Origin: Planctomycetota bacterium
GTDB lineage: Bacteria; Planctomycetota; Planctomycetia; Pirellulales; PALSA-1355
DNA length: 64,000 bases
Direction of reading: 5' to 3'
NCBI GenBank assembly: GCA_003389325.1
Contig: QQVE01000044.1
Coordinates: 124,001-188,000, forward strand
In this document: in pieces, positions 27,169 through 36,860 of the stretch
Position numbering within the stretch: position 1 is the stretch's first letter
Layout of the letters: every line of letters starts with the position of its first letter
Notes under the pieces: generated by a model
Told to the model about the DNA's origin: nothing
The model's database searches: none
The model's input: the letters and a program-made list of their open reading frames with translations, nothing else
Position numbers and translations under genes: made by a program

Positions 27169-27222
27169 AACGCGCGCTTCCGGGTTGGTCCCGAGGGGCC
27201 GACCTTGGTGGAAGCGCGCGTT
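27169..27222 (-). terminator. Intrinsic terminator of the Zn peptidase gene
   Basis: A perfect 13-bp stem (arms at 27169-27181 and 27210-27222; core GCGCGCTTCC / GGAAGCGCGC) with an inner GGTC/GACC stem in the loop. On the minus strand it is followed by T-rich sequence (TTTTCGGTTTT). It sits 22 bases after the stop of the minus-strand gene at 27244. Confidence 0.8.
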
Positions 27223-27243
27223 GGTTGAATCCGTGCCGTTGGT

Positions 27244-27924
27244 TTAGTCGCGTCCGCCGCTGGCGCGCATCAGGAAGTAGAGCAGCACCATGACCGATTG
27301 CAGTGTGGCAGCCACGTAGGTCCACGCGGCGGCGTTGAGCACGCTGTTGACGTAGCCCATTTCTTCCTGCGGCACGATGCCCAGTTGCACCAACTGCGCC
27401 TTGGCCCGGCTGCTGGCGTTGAACTCGACCGGCAGGTTCACCAGTTGGAAGAACACGACACAGGCAAACAGGCCCATGCCGATCCAGACCAGCGCGCCAA
27501 TGCTGAAGATCATGCCGCCGATGATCATCCACATGCCGGCGCCGCTGCCGAAACTGGCGGCCGGCACAGCGGCATTGCGCACGGTGAGCGGAGCGTAGTC
27601 GTGAGCATGCTGCAGGGCATGGCCTGCTTCGTGGGCGGCGATGCCGACCGAGGCCAGCGTGCGGCCCTGGTACACTTCGGGGCTCAAGCGCAACACGCGA
27701 TCGCGTGGATCGTAGTGATCGGACAACTGGCCGGGGATCTGTTCGATCTGAACGTCGGTCAGCCCGTCGCTATCGAGAATATGCCGCGCCGCGGCCGCCC
27801 CGCTCAACGGCGCCGGCTGCTGGCGGGCCGTGGCGTACGTCGACTTGACGCGAAACTGGGCCCACAGCGCCAGGAGCAACGCCGGGGATATGTACAGCAG
27901 GTACCAGGGATCAAAAAAGTACAT
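27244..27924 (-). CDS. Zinc membrane metallopeptidase (Zn_peptidase_2, YugP-like)
   Basis: A 226-residue membrane protein. The N-terminus (YFFDPWYLLYISPALLLALWAQ) is a membrane segment and the zinc motif His98-Glu99-x2-His102 lies in VGIAAHEAGHALQHAHDY. Three further hydrophobic segments follow (about 125-170 and 195-220). The FDPxY start, RVKSTYATA and RVLRLSPEVYQGRT are characteristic of the YugP family. A strong terminator lies just behind the gene, and no same-strand gene follows closely, so it is probably monocistronic. The substrate is unknown. Confidence 0.92.
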   Translation of the reverse strand: MYFFDPWYLLYISPALLLALWAQFRVKSTYATARQQPAPLSGAAAARHILDSDGLTDVQIEQIPGQLSDHYDPRDRVLRLSPEVYQGRTLASVGIAAHEAGHALQHAHDYAPLTVRNAAVPAASFGSGAGMWMIIGGMIFSIGALVWIGMGLFACVVFFQLVNLPVEFNASSRAKAQLVQLGIVPQEEMGYVNSVLNAAAWTYVAATLQSVMVLLYFLMRASGGRD

Positions 27925-28388
27925 CGCTTGCCTTTTTCCTTTCTCACCTCGAACGATCGTCTCAACCGTCGCGTAACTCTACGCAATCGCGCTGTCGACG
28001 GCTATGCGATCCTCGGCTCTTATTTTCTACGCAACCCGGGGCCCCGGGTTCTCAAAGAATGGACGCCGCAGGTCCGGCGGACAGTCACAAAGCACCGGCA
28101 AAGTGCATCGGTCGGGGAGCACGCAGCCGGGCGGTTCGCGGCGGGACTCGGGCGGCGTTGCGGAGTGCCGCCCGACATGGCTAACCGAATTACTTCCCGC
28201 ATCTTCCGTAATCCCCGTTTTTTATCCAAATCATTGCCAATAAATGCCGAAAAGCGTAAAACACGACGGCTGGGCGTCTCTGCCGCGGGGCCGCCCGCGG
28301 CGGAATACCCGGCAAAATCACCCCCACCGGGCGCCTGACACGCTCTGCCAGTCGCCCCACAAGAGTTCTTCGCAGGAGATGGAAGGTT
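27925..28388. other. Intergenic region with an 18-bp palindrome
   Basis: Between two divergent genes. The only distinct element is the perfect palindrome AACCCGGGGCCCCGGGTT at 28033-28050. No additional gene is supported. The ribosome-binding region of the next gene (GGAG, then AAGG close to the ATG) is at the right end. Confidence 0.5.
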
Positions 28389-29525
28389 ATGGGTTCTGGC
28401 CGCTTTGCCTTGGTGGGAATCGCGCTTTTTGCCGGTCTGGGCCTGGTAACGATCGCCGGCTGCAGCAAGCCGCAGCCGCAAGTGGCCGAGACGCCGCTGC
28501 CCGACGACGAGCAGCTCAAAGAGCGGCTCGATCGGGCGATCGCCTTCACCCGCGACAACCGTCACCTGAACACCAAGGACCAGGCCGCCTGGCAGATCGT
28601 GCACGGGGCGCTGGCCTACGGACGCGATTTCGAGATCTATCACGATGGACAGCTCGTGCCGGCCATCGACTACCTGCTCGGCGGCGGCGCGCTTCGCGGC
28701 TGGCAACTGCGCAAGGGCGACCACGGCCTGGAAGCCGTGCTCGACGCCGGCTCAAAGACCGGCCAGGGACACGAAGATCAGTGGCTGGGCTACCTGTCGC
28801 AGGTGGGTCTCGAGGCCGACGACGAGATCAAGGTCGGCGATGAGACCTACCAGGTGCGCGATCTGGTCACCCAAGCCCAGTGGGACCTGTACGACGGGAT
28901 GGAAGGCACCTGGACCCTGATGGGCTTCACCCGCTTCCTGCCTCCCGATGCCGAGTGGACGGCTAAGGACGGCTCGAAGTGGACGCTCGATCGCCTGGCG
29001 CGGATGGAGGCCGAACAAAACCTGGCCGACAGCGCCTGCGGCGGCACGCACCGCATGTATGCCCTGGCCGTGGCGCTCGATCGCTACCTGGAGCAGGGCG
29101 GTGAGCTGGGCGACGATCCTGACGGCACCTGGGAAAAGGTCGACGCCAAGATTCAAGATGCCGTGAAACGCGCCCGAGAGAACCAGCAGCCCGACGGCAG
29201 CTTCTCGGTGAACTACTTTTCGCGGGCCGCGGCCAGCGCCGAAATCGACGCCCGCATCAGCAGCTCGGGCCACGTGCTCGAGTTTCTGATGGTGGCGCTC
29301 GACGACGAGCAGATTCAGGAGCCCTGGGTCACCCGGGCGGTGCTGCACCTGGTCGACTGCCTGGAAAAGACGCAGAAGTTCGACCTGGAGTGCGGAGCCC
29401 TGTACCACGCCGTGCACGGCCTGAAGCTGTATCGCGAGCGCCGCTTTGGCCCGGTGGAGGATGCGGCCCCCGAACAGCCCGTGGCCGCCCAGGCATCGGC
29501 CGACGGTGCGGGCGTGGAGCGCTAG
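28389..29525 (+). CDS. Lipoprotein of unknown function, probable alpha/alpha-toroid fold
   Basis: A 378-residue protein with a lipoprotein signal: hydrophobic residues 6-21 and lipobox TIAGC with Cys25. The mature part is helical and contains repeated W/G-x-L patterns such as DQAAWQIVHGALAYGRDF, THRMYALAVALDRYLEQ, SSGHVLEFLMVALDDEQ and LECGALYHAVHGLKLY, reminiscent of terpenoid cyclase or glucanase-like toroids. It is conserved in planctomycetes by style but has no assigned activity. It is likely anchored to a membrane, facing the periplasm or paryphoplasm. Confidence 0.7.
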   Translation: MGSGRFALVGIALFAGLGLVTIAGCSKPQPQVAETPLPDDEQLKERLDRAIAFTRDNRHLNTKDQAAWQIVHGALAYGRDFEIYHDGQLVPAIDYLLGGGALRGWQLRKGDHGLEAVLDAGSKTGQGHEDQWLGYLSQVGLEADDEIKVGDETYQVRDLVTQAQWDLYDGMEGTWTLMGFTRFLPPDAEWTAKDGSKWTLDRLARMEAEQNLADSACGGTHRMYALAVALDRYLEQGGELGDDPDGTWEKVDAKIQDAVKRARENQQPDGSFSVNYFSRAAASAEIDARISSSGHVLEFLMVALDDEQIQEPWVTRAVLHLVDCLEKTQKFDLECGALYHAVHGLKLYRERRFGPVEDAAPEQPVAAQASADGAGVER

Positions 29526-29641
29526 CTACGAGTGTCGCCTCGCGCGAATCGGGGCTCGCCGGGTGTATTCCCGCCGCGAGGTAGCGTTTACAATAGAGGC
29601 TTCAGGCAACCCTTCTTCCGTACGCTCGCGTGAGGCCCGTG

Positions 29642-29932
29642 ATGAACAGCGAATCGCAAGCCGACGATATCAACTACGAAATTCTGCCGGCCGGCATGGC
29701 CATGGACGAGACCGACGTCAACCTGCGGTCGCACTTCAGCCGCATGTCGGACGAAAAGCTCTCGGAGTACCGGCCCCACTGGACCGACGACAAGGTGATC
29801 GAGTGGGACGGCGAGTTCCGCGACGACGGCACGCTGTTTCTCACCTGCAGCGAGCGCGACGTCGACATCGAAGAATACCGCCGCGTCCTGGCCGAACACA
29901 TCCGCTTTCGGTTTGCGAACAAGCAGTCGTAG
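29642..29932 (+). CDS. Small acidic protein of unknown function
   Basis: A 96-residue soluble protein, acidic, with INYEILPAGMAMDETDVNL, EWDGEFRDDGTLFLTCSERD and VDIEEYRRVLAEHIR. No signal peptide or membrane segment. ATG 29642 was taken over an upstream in-frame codon at 29630. I do not recognise a family; even composition and codon use like its neighbours support it as real. Confidence 0.55.
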   Translation: MNSESQADDINYEILPAGMAMDETDVNLRSHFSRMSDEKLSEYRPHWTDDKVIEWDGEFRDDGTLFLTCSERDVDIEEYRRVLAEHIRFRFANKQS

Positions 29933-29963
29933 GTTCTTGGCGACGGCACACGTCCAAGGACAC

Positions 29964-30037
29964 CAGCCCGAAGCGCCAGCGAGGGTCGTCGTTGGACGCG
30001 TTTGTTGCAGCGCGACCCTCGCTCGCGCTTCGGGCTA
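29964..30037. repeat. REP-like inverted repeat, copy 2
   Basis: The left arm at about 29965-29988 (GCCCGAAGCGCCAGCGAGGG core) and the right arm at 30013-30037 (CCCTCGCTCGCGCTTCGGG core) can pair over more than 20 bases with one mismatch. The last three bases, CTA, are the minus-strand stop codon TAG of the cytochrome gene. Confidence 0.85.
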
Positions 30038-31069
30038 GTACTGGCAGCGCTCGCTGTGGACCTGGTAGCGCTTGTGGCTCTTGATGGGCGTGGCGGCGGA
30101 GTGGCAGTGTTGGCACGAGTTCACGACCGGCAGGTCGCGGTGCTTGGCGCTTGAGCCTTGGTGCACGTCGTGGCAACTGAGGCAGGTCATCGATTCGTTG
30201 CCACGCACCACTACCTCGCGGACGTTGTGCATCACGTGGCGATCGGCCGGGTTGAGGGTCTCGTCGTCGGCCACGTCGAAGTCGACTTGGAAGTCCTTGA
30301 ACAGGTTATCGCCCGGCACGAAGTTGTTGGGGTAGGGCAGGCCGCTCGACTTCGACTTGCCGAAGCGGATGTGGCAACTGCCGCAAATTGAGGTGACCAC
30401 GGCCGGCGAATCGGGCTGCACGGTGTTCAGCAGGATCTGCTTGGCGTCTTCGGTGTGCCCGTCGGGGGCCACGCCGTGGCAGGCGTAGCAATCCAAAGCC
30501 ACGGTGCTGAAAGCGTGCGTCTCGGGATTCACCGCCGTCGTGTGGCAGCCGGCACACTCGAGAGCGAACGTGTCGATCTCCCAATGCGGGTTGTCGGTCT
30601 CTTCCAGCCGCGCCCGGCGCCCGCGACCGAACGTGGCCACGGGCGAAAGCAGGTCGACCTTGCCGTAGGCATCGGCGCGTTTGAGGAATCGCTGGGCGCG
30701 GGTATCGCCCATGAGTAGCTCGACCTGGTCGACGAAGTCTTTGAGCCCGGGATCCTCGGCCAGCGCCTCCATGGCCGGTTCGGTACGCGGGGCGTCGCGG
30801 ATGGTGCGGTTGTGCTTGTCGGTCTGCCACTCGCCGCCGACGTCGTTGCGATGGCAGAACAGGCACTCGCCGCCCTCCATGTAGGCCGGCACGCCCTGTC
30901 CGACGTGATCGCTACCCCAGGCGGCCGGGTCGAGCTTTTTCGGGGCTTCCGGTTCGGCTGCCAGAGCCAGCATCGTCCCGGCATGGCGAGCAGCCACGAT
31001 GGCCGACAGGCATGCCAGCCCCACGGCCGCGGCGATCGTGAGACGGCGTTTGCTTTGCGGTCGAACCAT
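30035..31069 (-). CDS. Exported six-haem c-type cytochrome
   Basis: A 344-residue exported protein with an N-terminal hydrophobic segment (about residues 10-38). Six CxxCH haem-binding motifs start at residues 69 (CLFCH), 172 (CAGCH), 194 (CYACH), 229 (CGSCH), 296 (CLSCH) and 319 (CQHCH). Distal His residues occur throughout. The arrangement resembles the cytochrome c554/multihaem family used in electron transfer. The ATG at 31069 is preferred to a GTG four codons upstream. The amidohydrolase gene upstream (same strand, 93-base gap) suggests a shared transcript. The stop codon is supplied by a REP-like repeat. The electron partner is not evident. Confidence 0.88.
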   Translation of the reverse strand: MVRPQSKRRLTIAAAVGLACLSAIVAARHAGTMLALAAEPEAPKKLDPAAWGSDHVGQGVPAYMEGGECLFCHRNDVGGEWQTDKHNRTIRDAPRTEPAMEALAEDPGLKDFVDQVELLMGDTRAQRFLKRADAYGKVDLLSPVATFGRGRRARLEETDNPHWEIDTFALECAGCHTTAVNPETHAFSTVALDCYACHGVAPDGHTEDAKQILLNTVQPDSPAVVTSICGSCHIRFGKSKSSGLPYPNNFVPGDNLFKDFQVDFDVADDETLNPADRHVMHNVREVVVRGNESMTCLSCHDVHQGSSAKHRDLPVVNSCQHCHSAATPIKSHKRYQVHSERCQY

Positions 31070-31162
31070 GCCGGATTGCACCTATGCGCGGAAGCACGTC
31101 AACGCAAACGCGGCGCAAGGCCGCAGGGGGGTCTTGCGCCGCGCTCGGTTTTCGTGACGTTG

Positions 31163-32698
31163 TTACACGTTCGTGTCGTCGCGGACCCAGCCGTAAGCTG
31201 CGTTCTCGCGCGTGCCGCCGAACTCGTGGTAGGCGGTCTTGATCTTCGACAGCGCGTCCTTGGGCAGCGTGTTGCGCTGCTTCTCGGCGTCGACGCCGTA
31301 CAGCTTGGCGGCGTTCAAGCCAAAGATCTTGGCCTTGTCTTCCTTGGTGAGCTTGGTGTAGCCGAACTTGTCGCACAGCTCGTCGGAGATCTGGAACCGC
31401 TTGAAGGCGTCGATGGCCCACTGCGGCGAGCCCCACCACAAGCAGTCGGTGCCCCAGATGGTGTGGTCGGCACCGTAGATCTTGACGTTCTTGCCGATCA
31501 GGTGCTGGCACATCAACGGGTTGGCCACGGCCAGCGTGCCGAACGACGAACCGATTTCCGGATAGACGTTGTTGATCTGCGGATTGCGCTCCTTGATGCC
31601 CATCAGCACGTTGTGCCAGGTGAAGTCGCCCGTGTCGGGGTTGAACTCGTTGGCTTCGACGTAGCCCGGCTCGTTGGGGCCGTGCTGCAAGGCCGAGTGA
31701 TAAATGACGAAGGTCAGATCGGGGTGGTCGAGGGCCGCCTTTTCAACGTCCTTCGGGTTGGCCAGGTGACCCAGCGTGCGCGACTGGTAGGAAAAGCCCT
31801 TGTGCACGCTGAAGAATTTCAGGCCCAACTCCTTCGATTTCTCGTAGAAGGGATACGTCATCTTCTCGTCGTCGAGCTGGAAGCCGTTGCCGCTGCGGCC
31901 CGGATCGGTGTGGCAGTACCACTTCCAGGAGTCGATGCCGTAGAGCTTGACCTCGCGTTCCATCTGTTCGAACAGCGCGGCCTTGTCCTGGCTGTTGGTC
32001 TTCATGTCCCAATAGTGATTGGGAGCACAGTTCCCCTGGCACAGGGCGCGGACGCTGCCGCCGGCCATCTCGTTGATGTCTTTCTTGCGCTTCGACATCA
32101 CCCAGCTCGGCAGCACTTTGCCGGCCAGGCCGGGCGTGCGGGCGGCGCCTTCGAGCGGCTTGCCGTCCTTGCCGTACTGGTTTTCTTTGCCGGGCACGCC
32201 GGAGATGACCAGCATGGCGGTTTCGCTGTCGAAGAACATCTCCTTGACGAAGTTCGGAAACGAATAGGCATCCGGATTGTCTTCCAGATCGAAGCCCATG
32301 TTCTTGACGAACTCCATGCTGCGGAAGCCGATGGCCACGCCGTTGGTGAAGTGGGCCTGCACGTCGAAGATGAAGTACTCGCTCTTGGGATACTTTTCTT
32401 CATGGGCGCCCGGCTCGAGCGTCTCGATTTCGTCGACGGCAAAGCAGGCCTGCGGCCCGAAGACCATCTTTTGTGCCAGGAAGCAGGTGGCCATGCCCAT
32501 GCTGCTGGTCATGAACGCGCGGCGGTCCATGCCCAGCCGCTTCGCTTTCTCTTCGGCCATCGTGCCGATGAGGTACTCGACCTGCTTCTGCTGCTTGGTT
32601 TGGGGGCGAGGCGTGATCTCCTCATTCGAGACGACCTGGGTCGGCAACGGCGAGTCGACGCCTTTCTTGCGATCGCGCACCCATTTGGGAATCCACAT
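31163..32698 (-). CDS. Amidohydrolase family (PF04909-like) protein with N-terminal Tat-like leader
   Basis: A 511-residue protein. An unusually long polar N-terminus (about residues 1-55) precedes [21 protein letters not shown], which looks like a buried Tat or anchor signal. The rest is an amidohydrolase_2-type barrel: [13 protein letters not shown] (the normal H-x-H is modified to QAH), [28 protein letters not shown] and [18 protein letters not shown] with the terminal Asp. These enzymes include metal-dependent decarboxylases and hydrolases. ATG 32698 has GGAG upstream. It is next to a six-haem cytochrome gene, so a redox-linked role is possible. The substrate is unknown. Confidence 0.8.
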   Translation of the reverse strand: MWIPKWVRDRKKGVDSPLPTQVVSNEEITPRPQTKQQKQVEYLIGTMAEEKAKRLGMDRRAFMTSSMGMATCFLAQKMVFGPQACFAVDEIETLEPGAHEEKYPKSEYFIFDVQAHFTNGVAIGFRSMEFVKNMGFDLEDNPDAYSFPNFVKEMFFDSETAMLVISGVPGKENQYGKDGKPLEGAARTPGLAGKVLPSWVMSKRKKDINEMAGGSVRALCQGNCAPNHYWDMKTNSQDKAALFEQMEREVKLYGIDSWKWYCHTDPGRSGNGFQLDDEKMTYPFYEKSKELGLKFFSVHKGFSYQSRTLGHLANPKDVEKAALDHPDLTFVIYHSALQHGPNEPGYVEANEFNPDTGDFTWHNVLMGIKERNPQINNVYPEIGSSFGTLAVANPLMCQHLIGKNVKIYGADHTIWGTDCLWWGSPQWAIDAFKRFQISDELCDKFGYTKLTKEDKAKIFGLNAAKLYGVDAEKQRNTLPKDALSKIKTAYHEFGGTRENAAYGWVRDDTNV

Positions 32699-33141
32699 GG
32701 AAATCACTCCTAATCGAGAAAGCGGCTCTGGGCGGTTGGAAGACGGTTGACGGAAGACGCCGCCGCGTGCCTGGCACGATACGGCGCCGCCAGCGATGAA
32801 TGGTTGACCCGAGAAGAAACCACGGTGCCTTTCACAGCGTGCCTTTTCGCAGCGTGTTTCGCTGTTGGGGCTTCGACAAGCGCGTCGTGGGGGTCAACCG
32901 CCGGTCGAATGAGGACGAGTGTCGGCCCGAGCGCGGGCGCCGGGCGTAGCAGGTATTATAAACAGCGTTGAAATCGACTGTAAACGATTCTCCGGCAGGC
33001 GAAATCTCCTCCGCCAGGCGGCTGCCGGCGCGTGGGGGCTCGCGTTGACTCGATTTCGGCGCGGCCCTAGAATTTCGAGGCTTTTTCGCCCCAGCCCCTC
33101 TTCTCACCGGCGCTTGCGCCACAAGCGGAGTCTCTGTCGCA
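32699..33141. other. Divergent intergenic region
   Basis: Separates the amidohydrolase gene (minus) from the von Willebrand A gene (plus). It holds one good minus-strand promoter at 32955-32984. The roughly 250-base leader this implies for the amidohydrolase shows no riboswitch or hairpin that I recognise. No gene is supported. Confidence 0.5.
32955..32984 (-). promoter_or_regulatory. Putative sigma-70 promoter reading toward the amidohydrolase and cytochrome genes
   Basis: On the minus strand: TTTACA (5 of 6) at 32984-32979, an 18-base spacer, and a perfect TATAAT at 32960-32955. Confidence 0.6.
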
Positions 33142-34167
33142 ATGGCACCCGCGACCGCCGAGCCGAGCTACCCGCGCGTGCGAGGCTTGGGGAGCGCCGT
33201 TTTCCCCTGGTTTTTCTCTTCCACGCTGCACGCCCTGCTGTGCGTGGTGCTCGTGCTGTCGTGGAATCGGGCCACGCAAAACGCACCCGCGGCATCAGGG
33301 ATTTCGCTCGAGGCTTCGTTTCTCTCCTCGTCGTCCGACCAGGACGAGGCCCCCTCGATTCGGCTCGACGAGCCGCCCGCCGAAGGCTACTTCGAGGACG
33401 ACGAGCCGCTGTTGTTTGCCGAGCAGGACCCGCGTCCGCGGGGCGGTAGCCCGGCCTTGAGCGCGCTGCTGAACGAGGAACCCGCGGTGAGCGAGAGCGG
33501 CGTGCTGCCGGCCTCGGGCTCCGAAATCGGCGAGCCGGGGGTGGAGTCGGGCATCGCCGCGGCCGACCAGTTGACCAGCGAGCCGCCGCCGCCCAATCGG
33601 GTGCAGGGCGGCCAGGCCCTGACCGGCGTGTTCGGCATTCAAGGCGAGGGGCACAAGTTCGTGTACGTGTTCGACCGCTCCGGCAGCATGGACGGTCACG
33701 GCGGCGCCCCGTTGGCCGCGGCCAAAAGCGAGCTGATCGCCAGCCTCAAAGACCTGGGCAGCACGCACCAGTTTCAAATCATCTTCTACAACGAGCAGCC
33801 GCGTATCTTCAGCCCCAGCGGCAATCGCGGCCGGCTGGTGTTCGGCACCGAGCAAAGCAAAAACCTGGCCCGGCGATTCGTCGGCAGCATCACGGCCAGC
33901 GGTGCCACGCGGCACCTCGACGCGTTGGCCCAGGCGCTGCGAATGAATCCCGACGTGATCTTCTTCCTGACCGATGCCGACGAGCCGCAGTTGACGCCCG
34001 CCGAGTTGGCCCAGATCGCGCAGATGAACGAGGGGACGGCAATCAACACGATCGAGTTCGGCACGCAAGCCAGCGCCCCGCGCGACAACTTTCTGGTCCG
34101 GCTGGCGCGCCAGAACGGGGGCCAGTACGTCTATGTCGACGTCGCGCGGCTGCCACGCGGCCGCTAG
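33142..34167 (+). CDS. Membrane-anchored von Willebrand factor A domain protein
   Basis: A 341-residue protein with one membrane segment (about residues 19-40), an acidic Ser/Pro-rich linker (50-165) and a VWA domain (about 170-335). The MIDAS metal site is visible as Asp178-x-Ser180-x-Ser182 (VFDRSGSMDG), the Thr in SGATRHLD and the Asp in FFLTDADEPQL. Such proteins bind partners through a divalent cation and are abundant in planctomycetes. The linker suggests the VWA domain is held away from the membrane. Confidence 0.88.
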   Translation: MAPATAEPSYPRVRGLGSAVFPWFFSSTLHALLCVVLVLSWNRATQNAPAASGISLEASFLSSSSDQDEAPSIRLDEPPAEGYFEDDEPLLFAEQDPRPRGGSPALSALLNEEPAVSESGVLPASGSEIGEPGVESGIAAADQLTSEPPPPNRVQGGQALTGVFGIQGEGHKFVYVFDRSGSMDGHGGAPLAAAKSELIASLKDLGSTHQFQIIFYNEQPRIFSPSGNRGRLVFGTEQSKNLARRFVGSITASGATRHLDALAQALRMNPDVIFFLTDADEPQLTPAELAQIAQMNEGTAINTIEFGTQASAPRDNFLVRLARQNGGQYVYVDVARLPRGR

Positions 34168-34363
34168 GCGGCCCATCGGCGCGATGCATCTGGCACTCTC
34201 GCCCTTTGCGACGGCGTCTGAGCGTACGGCCTACACTTGCTTAGGCACGGGCGAGCCGCTCGGAGCTTCACGCGCGACTGGCCTGGAACGCGGCCGCGCG
34301 CGACAATGAATACGAGAGTCGCCCGTCTTGCGGCCCGCCCGGTCCAATAATGTCCCGGATTCG

Positions 34364-36853
34364 ATGCAACGGCTACTGATCCTCATTGCCGCCGCGGCCC
34401 TCGGCCTGGCTTGCTCGAGCCTGGCGATCGCCGACCCAGCGTCGGCGCGCCAGCAGCTCGAACAACTGCGAGCGCGGGGGAAGTACGCCGTGGCCGAGCA
34501 GCTTTGCCGGCAGCGGCTGGCCGACCGCGAGCTCTCGGAAGCCGAACGGGCCACGCTTACGATCGAGTACTCGCGGACGCTGGCCGAACACGCCCGGCTG
34601 CTGCCGCTCGAGCAGGCCGCCGATCTTTGGCGGCAGGCCGTGCAGATCCCCGCAGGTTTCGTTGCGGAGCATCCCGGCTACCCGCGTCTGGTGCTGGTCC
34701 GTCTGCAGGCGGCGCTCGCGCAAGCGGCCCACGGCGAGTCCCAGCGCGTGGCCGTCGAAGGCTTGAACGATCCGGCGGCGCTCGATGAACCGCGGGCGAC
34801 GCTTCGCGCGGCGATCGCGGCGCTTCGGCAGATCGAGCGCACGGTGGCCGACGACCTGCGGCGCCGCGTACGACCGGCTGCCAGCGACGCCGATTTCACG
34901 CAAGCCGAATTGCAATCGCTTCAATCCCACGTCCGGTACGAATTAGCTCAGGCATTGCGCGAGCAGGCGCTGTGCTATCCGCCCGGCAGCGCCGATCGAA
35001 TCAACTCGCTGACCCAGGCGGGCGAGGCGCTTTCGGAGGTGCTGTTGGGGGACGTGCGCTCGGCGCTGACCTGGTCGGCGGCGCTGGAAGATGTCGCGCG
35101 GTTGCGGCTGCTGGGCGAGTGTCCCGGCGCCGAAAAGCGGCTGGCAACACTCACCAAGCAGGGCCTGCCGCCGGCACTGGCCGGGCGCGTGCGAGCCGAG
35201 CGGATTCAACTGGCGCTTGCGCGCGGGCGGCTCGACGAAGCGCTTGCCGAGGCCGGCACGCAGCAACCCACCTCGGCCGAAGCCGAATACGCGCGGCTCG
35301 AAGCCCTGGTGGCGGCCTGGCAATACGACGCCAAGCGGCAAAACGACGACCGCGCAGCGGCCTGGCAAAAACGCGCGGTCGACCAGGTGCGCGCGATCGG
35401 CAAGCAATACGGTCCTTACTGGATGCGGCGGGCCGAAGCCCGGTTGGCACGGGCGATTGCCGGGGCGGAGGGCCCCAAGTCGGCCGAAACGCTGGCCTTT
35501 GCGGCGGCCGGCTACTATCGCGCCGGTCAGCTCGACGAGGCCGTGGCCGCGTTCGAACAGGCCTCGGACGAGGCAGAAGCCGTCAATCACATCGACGACG
35601 CGTTCTCCTGGGCCCTGGCCGCCGCGGCCATTGAAAAGGAGCGCGGCGCCTATCGAAAGGCGCTCGAGCGCTACCGCGCGGCGGCGTTTTCCACGCCGAA
35701 GGATCCACGCGCGGCGGAAGCCCACCTGTTGGCCGTGTACTGTGCCGGCCAACTCGCAAGGGCCCAGCACCCGCCCGATCTGAGCGAGTACGAGCAATTA
35801 CTGCACGAGCATCTCGAGCAATGGCCCGATGGGGAAACCGCCTCGCAGGCCCTCGGCCGGTTGGGGCGGCTGGCCGAACATCGTGGCGACTGGCAGACCG
35901 CCGTGGGGATGCTGGGACAAGTGCAGCCCGGCGATCCTCAATACGAGGAAGCCGTGGCGGCCTTGGGACGCAGCTACGAAGCCTGGCTCGACCAGTTGCA
36001 CGAAAGTGGAGAGTCCGGAGCGCAACTGGCCCAGCGCGCGCTCGACCAGCTCGAGCGGATCATCGGCACCGCGGAGGCCTCGCCCCAACCGACGCCGGCC
36101 AGCCGAGCCGCCGTGCTGGCCGCGGCCCGCATCTGGCTCAAGGAGATTCCCAACGGCGCGCTACCGGCCGAACGGCTCGTGCGCGGGGCGCTCGAGCACG
36201 ACGCCGAGGCGCCGACCGAGTGGAAGCTCGAGGCCCACGTGTTGCTCGTACCGGCGCTTGCGGCCCAGGGCAAGGGGGGGCAGGCCGACGAGTCGCTCGA
36301 AGAAGTGCTCGCCGCCGGCAACGACCAAGTCGCGGCGCTGCTCGACACGCTGACGGCAGTGCGCCGCCGCGCGACGGGCGACGCCGCCACGCGGCTGGCC
36401 GAGTTGGAACTGTCGACCGAGGCCCAGGTGCTGGAAAACCCGGGGCGGTTCGACGGCGACACGCTGCGCGCGGTGCGCCGTCGGCACATCGAGACCCTGG
36501 CCGAAACAGGGCACCGGCCCGAGGCGCTCGAAGCGGCGCAAGCTTTGGCACGCGAGTTTCCGCGCGACGGCCAGACGCACGAGCTGATGGCTCGGCTGCT
36601 GATGCAGGGCAACACGGCCGATCGGCAGGCCGCCGTGCAAAAGTGGGCCGAGGTCGCCAAGCGGAGCCGGCCGGGAACGGCGCGTTGGTTCCGCGCGCTT
36701 CGGGCCCTGGCCCGCACGCAAATCGACCTGGGCCAGGCCACCGATGCGCGGCAAACGATCGATCACGTGGCCGCGCGCTATCCGAACTTCGGCACCGAGG
36801 ACTTTCGCCGGCAGTTCGAGGCGCTGCTGCGCGAAATCGATCGCAACCGCTAG
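34364..36853 (+). CDS. Large exported helical-repeat (TPR-like) protein
   Basis: An 829-residue protein with a signal peptide (about residues 1-20, MQRLLILIAAAALGLACSS). Almost the entire mature part is degenerate TPR or related helix-turn-helix repeats, Ala/Leu/Arg/Glu rich, with recognisable units such as ETLAFAAAGYYRAGQLDEAV and RPEALEAAQALAREFPRDGQ. No catalytic motif is seen. It is probably a periplasmic scaffold. ATG 34364 was chosen because it starts directly at the signal; a longer frame from 34328 adds polar residues. It is convergent with the small secreted gene that ends 8 bases later. Confidence 0.75.
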   Translation: MQRLLILIAAAALGLACSSLAIADPASARQQLEQLRARGKYAVAEQLCRQRLADRELSEAERATLTIEYSRTLAEHARLLPLEQAADLWRQAVQIPAGFVAEHPGYPRLVLVRLQAALAQAAHGESQRVAVEGLNDPAALDEPRATLRAAIAALRQIERTVADDLRRRVRPAASDADFTQAELQSLQSHVRYELAQALREQALCYPPGSADRINSLTQAGEALSEVLLGDVRSALTWSAALEDVARLRLLGECPGAEKRLATLTKQGLPPALAGRVRAERIQLALARGRLDEALAEAGTQQPTSAEAEYARLEALVAAWQYDAKRQNDDRAAAWQKRAVDQVRAIGKQYGPYWMRRAEARLARAIAGAEGPKSAETLAFAAAGYYRAGQLDEAVAAFEQASDEAEAVNHIDDAFSWALAAAAIEKERGAYRKALERYRAAAFSTPKDPRAAEAHLLAVYCAGQLARAQHPPDLSEYEQLLHEHLEQWPDGETASQALGRLGRLAEHRGDWQTAVGMLGQVQPGDPQYEEAVAALGRSYEAWLDQLHESGESGAQLAQRALDQLERIIGTAEASPQPTPASRAAVLAAARIWLKEIPNGALPAERLVRGALEHDAEAPTEWKLEAHVLLVPALAAQGKGGQADESLEEVLAAGNDQVAALLDTLTAVRRRATGDAATRLAELELSTEAQVLENPGRFDGDTLRAVRRRHIETLAETGHRPEALEAAQALAREFPRDGQTHELMARLLMQGNTADRQAAVQKWAEVAKRSRPGTARWFRALRALARTQIDLGQATDARQTIDHVAARYPNFGTEDFRRQFEALLREIDRNR

Positions 36854-36860
36854 ACGCCCG

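Noticed and set aside
30812..32713. A 633-codon plus-strand open frame across the amidohydrolase and cytochrome genes
   Set aside because: The minus strand has recognisable enzymes with ribosome-binding sites. The plus frame is a complement-strand artefact of codon bias.
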